Shown here: in pieces, positions 16,774-26,918 of the stretch
Layout: every line of letters starts with the position of its first letter
Numbering within the stretch: the first letter of the stretch is position 1
Assembly: GCA_015067305.1 (NCBI GenBank)
Contig: SVMT01000003.1
Location: forward strand, 1 to 64,000
Length of the DNA stretch: 64,000 bases
Direction of reading: 5' to 3'
DNA from: Oscillospiraceae bacterium
GTDB taxonomy: Bacteria; Bacillota; Clostridia; Oscillospirales; UBA644
The notes under the pieces: generated by a model
Database searches by the model: none
The model's input: only the letters and a program-made list of their open reading frames with translations
What the model was told of the DNA's origin: nothing
Program-made: the position numbers and the translations under genes

Positions 16774-18923
16774 TTCATATCTCCTTTACGTCTTGAAATG
16801 TCTAACGTACCTGCAATTCTTTTAAGTTTCTGTATTATACCGTCAAGATGATTAATGTCATGAACATCTATAGACAAAAATACTTGAATTCTTCCGTCAT
16901 TCTCTTCATGAAGATTTATCGAGTGCATTACAATCCGCATTCCAGCCAAAGCAGTTGTTATATCTGCAAGCAGGTCTATTCTATTCATGGCTGTGATACA
17001 TATCTCAGTAGCAAAGTATTCACCGATATCGCCATCCCAACGGACATTAACTAATCTGTCTTTGTCAATATTTTTTATATTCTTACAATCGCTTTTATGA
17101 ATCGCAACACCATAACCTCTTGTAACAAATCCAATAATACTATCACCTGGAAGTGGCGTGCAGCAACCTGCAAGTCGAACAAGGCAGTTATCAAGATCTT
17201 CTACAATAATACCGTTTATTGACTTTCTCTTACGATTTTCGATATTTTGAACTTTGGGTGGCTCGTTTTGTTTTTGAAGTTTCGAATACTCATCCTTGAG
17301 TTTAGGAAGTATTTTTGAAATAAAAATACCACCATAACCGATCGCAGCATAGAACTCATCAATATCAGAAATTGCATAACGTTTCATCGTTGGTGCAAAC
17401 AAAGCTTCCCTGTCGACATTATTTATATTGATATTGTTTCTTCTGAGTTCTCTTTCGAGATCCTCTCTTCCCTGCGCAATATTCTCTTCACGTTTCTCCT
17501 TTTTGAACCACTGTCTGATCTTTGTTTTTGCTTCGTTAGTTTTTACAACTTTTAACCAGTCACGTGACGGTCCGTTGGATGACTGTGAGGTAATAATTTC
17601 CACAACATCGCCGTTGTGAAGTCTTGTAGTAAGTTCAGCTATTCTACCGTTGACTTTAGCTCCAATCATTTTATTACCGATCGCAGTATGTATGGTATAT
17701 GCAAAGTCGATAATATTTGATTCGGCAGGAAGGTTTATAATATCACCTTTTGGTGTAGAAACAAATACCTGATCTGAAAACAAATCTATCTTGAAAGTTT
17801 TCATAAAGTCATCTGCATCTGAAACATTGTTTTGAACTTCAAGGAGCTTTCTGACCCATGAAAGCTTTGAATCCAATGCGTCTTCACCAAATACGCCACT
17901 CTTATATTTCCAATGAGCAGCAATACCAAGTTCAGCAGTTCTGTGCATATCGTGAGTTCTGATCTGAATTTCAAAAATATTACCGTTATAGCTTACTGTT
18001 GTATGTAACGACTGGTACATATTGGGCTTAGGAGTCGCAATATAGTCTTTAAGTCTTCCCGGAATCGCTCTGAAAAGGTCGTGAACATATCCTAAAACAT
18101 TATAACATTCACTAACCTTATCTACAATAACCCTGAAAGCATAAAGGTCATAAATTTCATTGAAATTTTTACCCTGTATGAACATTTTCCTGTAAATACT
18201 GTAGAGATGCTTTACTCGTCCTGTAACTTCAGCTTCTATCCCTACTTCTTTCAGCTTATCAATTATTTTTTCTTTAATTTCGTAGAATACAGCATTATTT
18301 TCGTCGAGCATCTGAAGATTTTCTTCGATTTCAGCAACACCTATCGCATCCAGATATCTGAGAGATGTGTCCTCTATCTCTGTTTTAATACTCTGGATAC
18401 CAAGGCGGTGAGCTAAAGGAGCATATACTTCAATCGATTCAAGAGCTATAGCCCTCTGTCTGTCAGGCGGAAGACTTGCTAAAGTACGAACATTGTGCAG
18501 TCTGTCAGCCAATTTTATGAGAATTACCCTGATGTCTTTAGCCATAGCCAGAAGCATCTTTCTCAAAGTCTCCAATTGCTGCTCTTCACGTGATGAATAC
18601 ATAATTCTGCCAAGTTTTGTAACTCCATCAACAAGCAACGCAACTTGAGAACCAAATCCTTTTTTTATATCTTCAAGAGTGATGTCAGTATCTTCAACTA
18701 TATCATGAAATAGTGCCGCAACGATAGAATCCGTATCGCAATCAAAAGAAAGCAATGTTTCAGCAACCGCAATAGGGTGAATAACGTAAGGTTCACCACT
18801 TTTGCGTTTCTGATCTTTATGTGCGTTTTCAGCATATTCTATTGCAGTTCTGATTTTTTCAATATTGTAATGAGCGCAACATTCTTCGATTTTTTTGAGT
18901 AAATTTTCGCCGTATTCTGTCAT
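16770..18923 (-). CDS. rel: Bifunctional (p)ppGpp synthetase/hydrolase
   Basis: A Rel/SpoT family stringent-response protein, about 717 residues from the chosen start. Order of domains: HD hydrolase (ALFHDIVEDT), synthetase (YDLYAFRVIV, then NMYQSLHTT), TGS, and C-terminal ACT. The segment GRLKDYIA carries the RxKD motif typical of bifunctional enzymes rather than the ExDD of RelA-only forms. The frame is open up to an ATG at 18980, but that start lies inside the end of recJ and lacks a ribosome site; GAAAGGA precedes the internal ATG of MTEYGENLL at about 18923. It is coupled with dtd downstream. Confidence 0.95.
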   Translation of the reverse strand: MTEYGENLLKKIEECCAHYNIEKIRTAIEYAENAHKDQKRKSGEPYVIHPIAVAETLLSFDCDTDSIVAALFHDIVEDTDITLEDIKKGFGSQVALLVDGVTKLGRIMYSSREEQQLETLRKMLLAMAKDIRVILIKLADRLHNVRTLASLPPDRQRAIALESIEVYAPLAHRLGIQSIKTEIEDTSLRYLDAIGVAEIEENLQMLDENNAVFYEIKEKIIDKLKEVGIEAEVTGRVKHLYSIYRKMFIQGKNFNEIYDLYAFRVIVDKVSECYNVLGYVHDLFRAIPGRLKDYIATPKPNMYQSLHTTVSYNGNIFEIQIRTHDMHRTAELGIAAHWKYKSGVFGEDALDSKLSWVRKLLEVQNNVSDADDFMKTFKIDLFSDQVFVSTPKGDIINLPAESNIIDFAYTIHTAIGNKMIGAKVNGRIAELTTRLHNGDVVEIITSQSSNGPSRDWLKVVKTNEAKTKIRQWFKKEKREENIAQGREDLERELRRNNININNVDREALFAPTMKRYAISDIDEFYAAIGYGGIFISKILPKLKDEYSKLQKQNEPPKVQNIENRKRKSINGIIVEDLDNCLVRLAGCCTPLPGDSIIGFVTRGYGVAIHKSDCKNIKNIDKDRLVNVRWDGDIGEYFATEICITAMNRIDLLADITTALAGMRIVMHSINLHEENDGRIQVFLSIDVHDINHLDGIIQKLKRIAGTLDISRRKGDMK

Positions 18924-18952
18924 AATACGTCCTTTCAAAGCGTAATTTTCGC

Positions 18953-21091
18953 TTATATAACTTTTGAAACCTTTCTCCATATCTGAGAAAGCATCAAATT
19001 CGTTTTTTGAGTTTTATTTATTATTTTATATGATACAAAATCAGTACATACAGATTCTATCAAATCAAGTTCTGTTAATACATCAATGCAAATTCTGAAT
19101 CTTGCATAATTTATATCCCGTCCACTAATAACTGATATTTTCCTCGCAGCATATGCTATATTCAGATTTGTACAAGGTTCCTGCTCTAATTGTTTAAGAA
19201 ACCTGTAAACAACAGAAATGTCGTCTCTCTTTAGCGTTATATCATCCGTAACTTCACCATTATTTATAAAACTTAAGTATTTTGTTTTATATTCAACAAT
19301 AGGTTTAAGAGAAACTGCATTAAGATTAAGGTCTTTGATCTGCACATTTAGATACGTTTTATTATTAAAGTTGTTTTCCGTAATAACACACATTAAATCG
19401 ACCGTATCATTCTTTACACAATTAAGATCCTCATTTGTGTTATTAAATGATATTGCTGAAATGGAATTAAGACTTTGATCTGCACCTGACAAATGAACTC
19501 TGGAGTGTTTTCCATTACCGACAGTATCAATATCAGCTACAAGTATATTTCGTACTAAAAATGTAGGCAATGGATTTGAAGTACCATATGGCTCCAAAAG
19601 TTTCAGCATATCTATGAGGTCTAAATCTATATCCGAGTATTCTAATTCACATTCTGCCTCTATGACTGGTACCAACATATTAGGCGTGATCATCTTTTCA
19701 GCTTCTTCAGCTAATCTCACAGAAAACACATCAAGATTTTCTTTTAGAAGAGTCATACCTGCGGCCATTTCATGTCCTCCGAATTTCAGAAGAACATCCG
19801 AAACAGTACACAAGAGATCAAAAATGTTTACACCCGGAACACTTCTCCCTGAGCCTTTATAATGCTCCCCTTCTTTGCAAAGCAAAATACAGGGACGTTT
19901 ATATTTTTCAGTAAGTCTTGAAGCTACAATACCAATAACACCATGATGCCAATTATCGGAATGAAGAACAATTATTTTATCGGAAACAAACTGTTCTTCC
20001 ATCATTTTTTCAGCTTCATCAAGTATAGTTTGCTCCATCTGTTGACGTGTTCTGTTGCTTTCGCATAATTCTTTTGCAATTTCTCTTGCTATTCTGAAAT
20101 CATTACTGAGCAATAATTCGACAGACCTTGCAGGATTACCGATTCGTCCGGCGGCATTAAGTCTGGGAGCTATCTGAAAGGCAACCAATGAGGCTGAAAC
20201 TGATTTAGAAGAATCCGTTTCAAAAAGCAAAGCCTTTATACCGATTGGACATTTTGTCTGCATCAGTTTAAGACCGTTAGTCACAATAATTCTGTTTTCA
20301 TTTGTAATGGGCATTATATCAGCAATTGTGCCGATCATTGTATAAATACCATAAAGATCAAAAGCTTTTTCGATATTACACATAAGAGCTGTGATCAAAA
20401 GAAATACGACTCCAACCCCTGCAAGTTCAGAAAACGGATACTTGCTTATCATTCTTTTAGGATTGATAACAGCAAGAGCTGACGGAATCATATCACAGGG
20501 ATCACAATTCCCAACCTTGATTTGTTTACACTCATGATGATCGGTAACTATTACATCAAGCTTGATCTCATTTGCATATAAAAGCTCTTCAGATGCTGTA
20601 GTACCCGTATCAACAGTAATAAGCAATTTCGTACCGCTGTTTTTAATTTTATTTATAGCATTACAGTTAAGCCCATACCCCTCATCATTTCTGTCGGGGA
20701 TATAAAAGTCCACAGGGCAACCTAAGCTTTCTAAATATTGATACAGAATAGTTACGGAAGTAATTCCGTCAACATCATAATCTCCGTATATAGTTATCTT
20801 TTCCTTATTTTCAACTGCTTTTCTGATTCTCTTTACAGCTGTTTCCATATCAGGTAAAAGATAAGGATCGGGAATAAAACGCAGAGATGTATTGAAAAAC
20901 CTATCCATATCTTCATCCGTTACTACATTGCGATTATAAAGCAACTTTGAAAAAATACGTAGTTTGCTTTCAGGCAATTTATATTTATAAAAACGTTTAC
21001 GAACTCTCAGTAATATTTTTTCAATAGCATCATTATCATGATACTTTACATACCACTTATTTTCGGTTGGTTTCATAAAAATTCCTGTCAT
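18953..21091 (-). CDS. recJ: Single-stranded-DNA-specific exonuclease
   Basis: A 712-residue 5'-3' exonuclease of the DHH superfamily used in recombination and mismatch repair. It shows GDYDVDGITS, VDTGTT, the name motif VTDHHE, GRIGNPARSVELL, and the DHHA1 part HHGVIGIVASRLTEKYKRP and SGRSVPGVN, with GGHEMAAG. The C-terminal OB-like region (about 450-570) is followed by an extra roughly 130 residues found in Firmicutes RecJ. GGAGGGG stands five bases before the ATG at 21091. Confidence 0.95.
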   Translation of the reverse strand: MTGIFMKPTENKWYVKYHDNDAIEKILLRVRKRFYKYKLPESKLRIFSKLLYNRNVVTDEDMDRFFNTSLRFIPDPYLLPDMETAVKRIRKAVENKEKITIYGDYDVDGITSVTILYQYLESLGCPVDFYIPDRNDEGYGLNCNAINKIKNSGTKLLITVDTGTTASEELLYANEIKLDVIVTDHHECKQIKVGNCDPCDMIPSALAVINPKRMISKYPFSELAGVGVVFLLITALMCNIEKAFDLYGIYTMIGTIADIMPITNENRIIVTNGLKLMQTKCPIGIKALLFETDSSKSVSASLVAFQIAPRLNAAGRIGNPARSVELLLSNDFRIAREIAKELCESNRTRQQMEQTILDEAEKMMEEQFVSDKIIVLHSDNWHHGVIGIVASRLTEKYKRPCILLCKEGEHYKGSGRSVPGVNIFDLLCTVSDVLLKFGGHEMAAGMTLLKENLDVFSVRLAEEAEKMITPNMLVPVIEAECELEYSDIDLDLIDMLKLLEPYGTSNPLPTFLVRNILVADIDTVGNGKHSRVHLSGADQSLNSISAISFNNTNEDLNCVKNDTVDLMCVITENNFNNKTYLNVQIKDLNLNAVSLKPIVEYKTKYLSFINNGEVTDDITLKRDDISVVYRFLKQLEQEPCTNLNIAYAARKISVISGRDINYARFRICIDVLTELDLIESVCTDFVSYKIINKTQKTNLMLSQIWRKVSKVI

Positions 21092-21124
21092 TTTATCCCC
21101 TCCTTTACGTATTTTATTATTAAA

Positions 21125-22231
21125 TCATATATTACTGTATAATGTTTTGCAATCGTCAAGTGACAGATTCAAGAAATTGTTGTTTACATTAAGCTTAATT
21201 CCTTCTTCTGCATAATCAGATATCTGAGCTTCAGTAAGTTTTGGAATTTCACTGTATTTATCAGTAAGACTTTTAATAAAAGTTCTGAATTCATTGACAG
21301 ATCCATAACCTAAAGTTTCTAATGTTTCTGAAATATCGGAAACTTCTGAGCATCTTTCAAGGAATTCACCTATAAACGCAGCACAAGCGAAACCATGAGG
21401 AATATTGTGCATTGTAGTGAGTAAATAACCTAATGAATGACAACAGCTTGTGCCGCCATTGTTAAGTGCCATTCCTGCGAATATTGAGCCATAGTACAAT
21501 TCATCTCTCATTGTTTCAGTAACTACTTCAGTTTCGGAAAAAGCACGCAGTACAGGCATTACCATTCTGAGAGCTTTGAGTCCATAAATTGAAGTAAAAT
21601 CATTTGCCCGTTTAGAATACATAGATTCAATAGCATGACAAACAGAATCCAATGCAGTAGATACTGTATAATTGATAGGTAATGTATATGTATACTGAGG
21701 GTCACAAAGAGAATAAACAGAATATGAATCTCTTGTTTTAAGCCCTTTTTTGATCGTATATTTTGTACCTGGAATAGTTAAAACGGCTGAAGGCATAACT
21801 TCACTACCCGTACCTGCAGTAGTTCCAATCATTATTGAAGGCATTGGTTTATTTTTGAATTCAAAAGAAAAAATATTGTCTTCAGTTACACCCTCGTTAG
21901 TTATAACAAGAGCCGCAGCTTTAGCCGCATCCATTGAAGAACCACCGCCGACACCGATAATAAACTCAGCACCAAAATCAACTGTTTTCTTTGCCATAGC
22001 AAAAACATTTGCAGGTGTTGGATTATTTTCTGCTTCACAGAGAAGAAGATATTCCACCCCGTTTTGTGTAAGAGCTTCTTTCAGATCATCTATTACGGAA
22101 CATTTTTTATACATATTTTTACCCGTAATTATAGAGCATTTTCTTCCAAGAGTATTATATCTGTTGAATGTTTTTACACAATCTTTCCCTGAAACTACTT
22201 CAACGGGCATATAAGTATTTATGTTTATCAT
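21125..22231 (-). CDS. Iron-containing alcohol dehydrogenase family protein
   Basis: A 368-residue group III dehydrogenase. The NAD-binding part shows GVGGGSSMDAAK and IGTTAGTGSEV; the metal ligands are in STALDSVCHAIES (Asp, His), CCHSLGY and NIPHGFACA (His). Length matches the family. Substrates range from butanol to 1,3-propanediol and cannot be read here. It lies between pncB (11-base gap) and recJ, so it is probably co-transcribed from the pncB promoter. AAGGA precedes the start. Confidence 0.9.
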   Translation of the reverse strand: MININTYMPVEVVSGKDCVKTFNRYNTLGRKCSIITGKNMYKKCSVIDDLKEALTQNGVEYLLLCEAENNPTPANVFAMAKKTVDFGAEFIIGVGGGSSMDAAKAAALVITNEGVTEDNIFSFEFKNKPMPSIMIGTTAGTGSEVMPSAVLTIPGTKYTIKKGLKTRDSYSVYSLCDPQYTYTLPINYTVSTALDSVCHAIESMYSKRANDFTSIYGLKALRMVMPVLRAFSETEVVTETMRDELYYGSIFAGMALNNGGTSCCHSLGYLLTTMHNIPHGFACAAFIGEFLERCSEVSDISETLETLGYGSVNEFRTFIKSLTDKYSEIPKLTEAQISDYAEEGIKLNVNNNFLNLSLDDCKTLYSNI

Positions 22232-22242
22232 AATTGGATTCC

Positions 22243-23703
22243 TTATTTGGATTTATTTTTCAACATATTATGTTTTAGATCCCAAAGTTTTTGAGACAAG
22301 TCGACATAGTAATTTTGAGGATTTTCAAATCTTGTTACTTCATCCCACAATTTTGATACCTGATCTTTGCAGTAAGATTTAATTGTTTCAATAGAAGGAC
22401 AATCATATACTCTCTTACCTTTTACATATATAGGTTTAAGCAATTCTTCTACAGTATAGTCTTCGAAAGTTTTACTCTTCCATGTATGTTCAGGATCAAA
22501 AAGTGTAATCGGTTTTGTGAAGTCAAATTCCTCATCATAAAGTGCAATAAGGTCCGCAACCATTTTACCTGTTTCTTTAGAATAAAGTCTATATATTTTT
22601 TTGTATCCAGGAGTAGTAATTTTTTCGGGATTTTCCGAAAGTTTTATCTTTGGAACTATCTTACCGTTATTTTCAGTAGCTACAAGCTTGTATACGCCAC
22701 CAAATACAGGTTCGCTCTTAGATGTAATCAATCTTTCTCCGACACCGAATACATCTGCTTCCGCACCTTGATTGATAATATCCCTGATAATATATTCATC
22801 AAGAGAGTTTGAAACAAAAATCTTGCAGTCCTGAAGACCTGCTTCATTAAGCATTTTTCTTGTTTTCTTTGTGAGGTAAGATATATCACCTGAGTCAATT
22901 CTTACGCCTTTGAGCTGCTTTCCCATAGGTTTCAGAATCTCTTCATTCACTTTAATTGCATTTGGTATACCGGACTTGAGAACATTATATGTATCAACAA
23001 GTAATGTACACCCATCTGGATAAAGTTCTGCATATGCTTTAAAAGCTTCATACTCATTATCAAACATCTGTATCCATGAATGAGCCATTGTACCAACTGC
23101 GGGAATTTTGAATACTTGTTCACAAACAGCACATGCGGTACCTGCACAACCACCAATATAAGCGGCTCTTGCACCCATTACAGCAGCATTATTTCCCTGA
23201 GCACGTCTTGTACCAAATTCAAAAACAGGTCTTCCCTGTGCGGCTCTGACGATTCTATTTGCTTTTGTAGCAATAAGAGACTGATGATTAACAGTAAGAA
23301 GCAACATTGTTTCAAGGATCTGTGCTTGAATTGCAGGTCCCTTTACTGTAATAAGAGGTTCATTGGGGAATATGGGAGTACCTTCAGGAACAGCACTAAT
23401 ATCACATTCAAATTTAAAATCACGAAGATATGTAAGGAACTCCTCGTCAAATATATTTTTAGATCTGAGAAAATCAATATCTTCATCTGAAAATGACAAA
23501 TTATCAAGAAAGTTAACAACAGATTCAAGTCCTGCAGCTATTGCAAATCCTCCCTGATCGGGTACGCGTCTGAAATAAAGATCGAAGCAAGCAACAGAAT
23601 CTTTCATCTGCTTGAGAAAATACCCGTTACCCATAGTAAACTCATAAAAGTCGCAAAGAAGTGCGGGATTCATTTTAATATCTGAAAACAATGGCATATT
23701 CAT
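22243..23703 (-). CDS. pncB: Nicotinate phosphoribosyltransferase
   Basis: A 486-residue NAD-salvage enzyme that makes nicotinate mononucleotide. Landmarks: LLCDFYEFTMGNGYF at the N-terminus, EFGTRRAQG (phosphorylated His is replaced by the region after GTRRA in this long form), GTMAHSWIQMF, and VRIDSGDISYL. First gene after a perfect promoter, with GGAG eight bases before the ATG. It probably leads an operon running through adh, recJ, rel, dtd, the hydrolase and ispG, since gaps are small and no terminator is visible between them. Confidence 0.94.
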   Translation of the reverse strand: MNMPLFSDIKMNPALLCDFYEFTMGNGYFLKQMKDSVACFDLYFRRVPDQGGFAIAAGLESVVNFLDNLSFSDEDIDFLRSKNIFDEEFLTYLRDFKFECDISAVPEGTPIFPNEPLITVKGPAIQAQILETMLLLTVNHQSLIATKANRIVRAAQGRPVFEFGTRRAQGNNAAVMGARAAYIGGCAGTACAVCEQVFKIPAVGTMAHSWIQMFDNEYEAFKAYAELYPDGCTLLVDTYNVLKSGIPNAIKVNEEILKPMGKQLKGVRIDSGDISYLTKKTRKMLNEAGLQDCKIFVSNSLDEYIIRDIINQGAEADVFGVGERLITSKSEPVFGGVYKLVATENNGKIVPKIKLSENPEKITTPGYKKIYRLYSKETGKMVADLIALYDEEFDFTKPITLFDPEHTWKSKTFEDYTVEELLKPIYVKGKRVYDCPSIETIKSYCKDQVSKLWDEVTRFENPQNYYVDLSQKLWDLKHNMLKNKSK

Positions 23704-23743
23704 AATACCAGCTCCAATTTTAAATTATTTTAATATACCCCTA

Positions 23744-23772
23744 ATTATATCAAATCAAATTGAAGTTGTCAA
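23744..23772 (-). promoter_or_regulatory. Perfect consensus promoter for pncB operon
   Basis: Minus strand TTGACA (23767-23772), 17-base spacer, TATAAT (23744-23749) with TGA before the -10. Confidence 0.9.
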
Positions 23773-23835
23773 GATTTATCGGATCAAGTTCAATATAAAA
23801 TAATATATTTTCATATTAAGTTCGGACTTTAATAT

Positions 23836-23866
23836 AAAAAAAGAGCAGTCGATCAAACGACTGCCC
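23836..23866 (-). terminator. Intrinsic terminator of lipoprotein gene 1
   Basis: Minus strand GCAGTCG, 6-base loop, CGACTGC (arms 23858-23864 and 23845-23851), then a C and seven T (23836-23842). Confidence 0.88.
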
Positions 23867-23873
23867 TTAACTA

Positions 23874-25277
23874 TTATTCAAGTCCCATATGTTCTATAAT
23901 GTAACCGGTGAGATTTGACTTAATATACTTATCATATATTCTTTCCGCTGCAGGTGCATATTTTTGAATAAGTTCAGAAGCAGATGAATTTTTTGCACCT
24001 ATCGCAATTTCATCAACATAATCAAATAGCAAATCGGCATCATCGTAGTCAAAACGAACATACTGTTCTACATCAAAGAAGATATCCACATCAAGTTCTG
24101 ACAGGAAAACATTTTCTCTATAGTATTGATAAACACCTTCACGATTTCCACCAAAATCCTCAAAGGGTTCTGCAAGTTCGCTGATTATATGAGCACACGC
24201 ATCAGGATCATCTGCACTTATAGGAATTGCGAGACCAAAAATTCTGGTTACAGTCTGAGCCCATTGTCCGTATTCCACATCAGGACCACATGGGAAAGGC
24301 ATAATATTATATGAAAAATTTGAATCATATGCAATCTTACCTGTGATCAAAGACTGAGCCAATGCAAGTTTTGTAATTGCCTTTTCATTGATAAAACTAT
24401 CATAGTCGTGATGACTGCCACAAAATTCTACAACATCACCGTAAGATAAAAGTTTCTGATAGAACTCAATAGAATGAACTGCAGAATCCGCAAATAAATT
24501 CAGCTTAGGTACTCCATCATTAATATCTACAAAATCGAAACCGTTAGCAAAGAACATCATATTAAGTAAATACATTTCTCGTGAACTGAAAATATATTCA
24601 CCATTTTCTACAGAAACCAATGGTGCAGAAGTATCACAATATGTTAAAAAGGTATCCCATGTCCAAGTCTTATTTTCATAATATTCATGTAAAGGAGTAA
24701 GACCCAAAGTCTGGAATCTATCTGCATTATAAGTAATAAGACAACATTCAACACCCTGAAGTCCAGGCCAATATGTAGGCTGAACAGCATAAGGAACACC
24801 ATTTATCATAGCAGCCTCAAGAACACCGGGAGTTCCGTATTTATCCTCATCACTCAGATCAATATAATCAGGGAAATTAGTCATCGGCAAAAGCACACCA
24901 GCATCAGCCAGATCCCACAAACTGTTATCGTTTCCTCTGTAAAAGAAATCTACGGGTTTAAGACCACTGCCAATTGATGTTATATAATACTGATCAAAAT
25001 CCGCATGCCCCTTACTTGAGAGCTCAATATCTGTGTCAAATTCAGATTCAATATAAGAAATACGGTTCCTCATAGCATCAGCCTGCATAGACTGATCGTT
25101 ATCATAAGCCAAAAGGTTTATTCCGTTCTCGCCTTCATCTGAATAGACAACAAAAGTTCTGCCATCATATGTTAACTTGGATTCCTCTCCGATAAAATCT
25201 AACAATGTCACGGGTTGAGAACCGCACGCCACGAGCATAATACAACATAAAATAATTGGTATAATTTTCTTAATCAT
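23874..25277 (-). CDS. Solute-binding lipoprotein paralogue 1 (orphan)
   Basis: A 467-residue lipoprotein: signal peptide with lipobox LVAC (Cys18), then LLDF at +8 to +11 from the Cys. The body is like a family 1 carbohydrate-binding protein (YENKTWTWDTFLTYCD, IMPFPCGPDVEYGQWAQ). It shares long blocks with the adjacent gene, for example DLSDxDKYGTPGVLEAAMI, QPxYWPG, HEYYENxTWTWDT and a C-terminal NLTGYIxEHM. It has its own consensus promoter and terminator and no transporter partner. The overall acidity and lack of a permease leave open whether it feeds a distant transporter or serves as a surface sensor. Confidence 0.8.
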   Translation of the reverse strand: MIKKIIPIILCCIMLVACGSQPVTLLDFIGEESKLTYDGRTFVVYSDEGENGINLLAYDNDQSMQADAMRNRISYIESEFDTDIELSSKGHADFDQYYITSIGSGLKPVDFFYRGNDNSLWDLADAGVLLPMTNFPDYIDLSDEDKYGTPGVLEAAMINGVPYAVQPTYWPGLQGVECCLITYNADRFQTLGLTPLHEYYENKTWTWDTFLTYCDTSAPLVSVENGEYIFSSREMYLLNMMFFANGFDFVDINDGVPKLNLFADSAVHSIEFYQKLLSYGDVVEFCGSHHDYDSFINEKAITKLALAQSLITGKIAYDSNFSYNIMPFPCGPDVEYGQWAQTVTRIFGLAIPISADDPDACAHIISELAEPFEDFGGNREGVYQYYRENVFLSELDVDIFFDVEQYVRFDYDDADLLFDYVDEIAIGAKNSSASELIQKYAPAAERIYDKYIKSNLTGYIIEHMGLE

Positions 25278-25307
25278 ATAAAATCATCCTTTTTTATATT
25301 TTTTATT

Positions 25308-25336
25308 ATTATAGCATATTTAATCAGAATTGTCAA
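25308..25336 (-). promoter_or_regulatory. Perfect consensus promoter for lipoprotein gene 1
   Basis: Minus strand TTGACA (25331-25336), 17-base spacer, TATAAT (25308-25313) preceded by ATGC (extended -10). Confidence 0.9.
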
Positions 25337-25339
25337 TGT

Positions 25340-25400
25340 CATTTCAAAAAAACAAAAAAGCCACACGGGAAAGCAAAATACTGCACTCTTTCGAGTGCAG
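25340..25400 (-). terminator. Terminator of lipoprotein gene 2
   Basis: Minus strand CTGCACTC, GAAA loop, GAGTGCAG (25381-25400), then TATTTTGCTTT and, some 20 bases on, two runs of six or seven T. Confidence 0.75.
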
Positions 25401-25411
25401 TAATGAATATA

Positions 25412-26818
25412 TCAGTCAATATCCATATGTTCGAGAATATAACCTGTCAAGTTTGGTTCAATATACTCAACATATCTATCATATATTTTGTTATAACTTG
25501 ACTGGAGAACTTCCATGGGAGAAGCATTTCTCAGATCCAATGCAATACCTTGGAAGAGTGAAATAATACCTACGTCGTCATAGTCATAACGTGTTCCGCC
25601 TTCAACAGCGAAATATATTTCACCGTCAATTTCAGAAGGAAGAATTGCAGTGCTGTAATAATCAATAAGTCCTTGCTTATCTCCGCCAAATTCTTCGAAA
25701 GGTTCACAGAATTCACTAACTACACGTGCTACCATATCAGGGTCGTCTACCGTGACAGGAATATTGAAACCGCTTGCTCTTGTTACAGACTGAGCCCATT
25801 CACCGTATGTTCCATCGGGACCGCAAGGGAAAGGCATTAAACCATATGCAAAATCAATATCATAAGCAATCTGGCCGGTTACAACGTCCTGAGCAATAGC
25901 CATAGCTGTAAGCGTTCTTTCATCTACAAATTTATCAATATCCCATCTAGTAGTACCGATATCTACTTTATCACCGTATCTGCTATCAAGCTCTTTGAAA
26001 AATTCCAAAGTATTCAAACAACTATCAGCAAAAAGATTGAATACCGGCTCACCATCTACGATATCAACATAATCGAATCCATTGGAATAGAGCATTGTAT
26101 TGAGGATGTAACCTGAGTGAGCAGTAAAGAGGATTTGATCTTCATTTGTGATACCTATAATAGCATCATCAAAATATTTAAGCATTGTATCCCATGTCCA
26201 TGTCTCATTTTCATAATATTCATGAAGATCAGTAAGACCGAGAGCCCCTGCCATATCCTGATTGTAAACCATATAGAAACATTCAAAGCTCTGATAGCCT
26301 GGCCAATAACCGGGCTGAACAGTAATAGGTTTACCGTCAATCATGGCTGCTTCAAGTACGCCTGGAGTTCCGTATTTATCGGTATCCGAAAGGTCGATTA
26401 TATCGGGGAATTCAGTAAATGGAATACATACACCTGCTTCTGCCCAGAACCATGTACTTTTACCGTTATCTCTGAAAAGCAACTCAACATCTGTTGCATT
26501 ACTACCGATAGCTCTTATATAATGCTCAATAGTGTCATCAGAGCCCTTATTGGTACGTTCAATAACAAGGTCATATTTATTCTCAATATCTTTGATTCTT
26601 GTAAGCAAAGCATCTGACTGAGGAGAGTTGTTATCAGGGAAAACAATAACAACATCTTCAGGATCAGAGTCCTGATACATTTTCAAAACATGTCCGTTAT
26701 ATTTTATTACAAAATCATCTTGATTTCCAATAAAATCGAGAAGTTCAACAGGTTGTTGAGAACAACTTGCCAAAAACAAAACGGCAAGCACTAAAAGAAT
26801 CATCTTTTTAATCATCAT
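25412..26818 (-). CDS. Solute-binding lipoprotein paralogue 2 (orphan)
   Basis: About 468 residues, tandem paralogue of the preceding lipoprotein. Signal peptide with lipobox LASC, then SQQPVELLDFIG with LLDF at +8 to +11, exactly as in paralogue 1. Shared blocks cover the whole length, so a tandem duplication followed by strong divergence explains the pair. The frame opens at 26824, but that ATG is inside the AAGGATG ribosome site; the ATG at 26818 is better placed. It has its own promoter with 17-base spacing and its own hairpin. No permease or ATPase gene of carbohydrate type is nearby; the following ABC genes are of amino-acid type. Confidence 0.8.
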   Translation of the reverse strand: MMIKKMILLVLAVLFLASCSQQPVELLDFIGNQDDFVIKYNGHVLKMYQDSDPEDVVIVFPDNNSPQSDALLTRIKDIENKYDLVIERTNKGSDDTIEHYIRAIGSNATDVELLFRDNGKSTWFWAEAGVCIPFTEFPDIIDLSDTDKYGTPGVLEAAMIDGKPITVQPGYWPGYQSFECFYMVYNQDMAGALGLTDLHEYYENETWTWDTMLKYFDDAIIGITNEDQILFTAHSGYILNTMLYSNGFDYVDIVDGEPVFNLFADSCLNTLEFFKELDSRYGDKVDIGTTRWDIDKFVDERTLTAMAIAQDVVTGQIAYDIDFAYGLMPFPCGPDGTYGEWAQSVTRASGFNIPVTVDDPDMVARVVSEFCEPFEEFGGDKQGLIDYYSTAILPSEIDGEIYFAVEGGTRYDYDDVGIISLFQGIALDLRNASPMEVLQSSYNKIYDRYVEYIEPNLTGYILEHMDID

Positions 26819-26867
26819 TATCATCCTTAAAAATCAATTTATATTCAATATCGAATATATTATATTT

Positions 26868-26896
26868 ATTATAGCATAAAAGGGAAACATTGTCAA
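26868..26896 (-). promoter_or_regulatory. Perfect consensus promoter for lipoprotein gene 2
   Basis: Minus strand TTGACA (26891-26896), 17-base spacer, TATAAT (26868-26873) preceded by ATGC. It lies within 25 bases of the stop of the ABC ATPase gene. Confidence 0.9.
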
Positions 26897-26918
26897 GCAC
26901 TTATTAGTTGCGTCGGCA

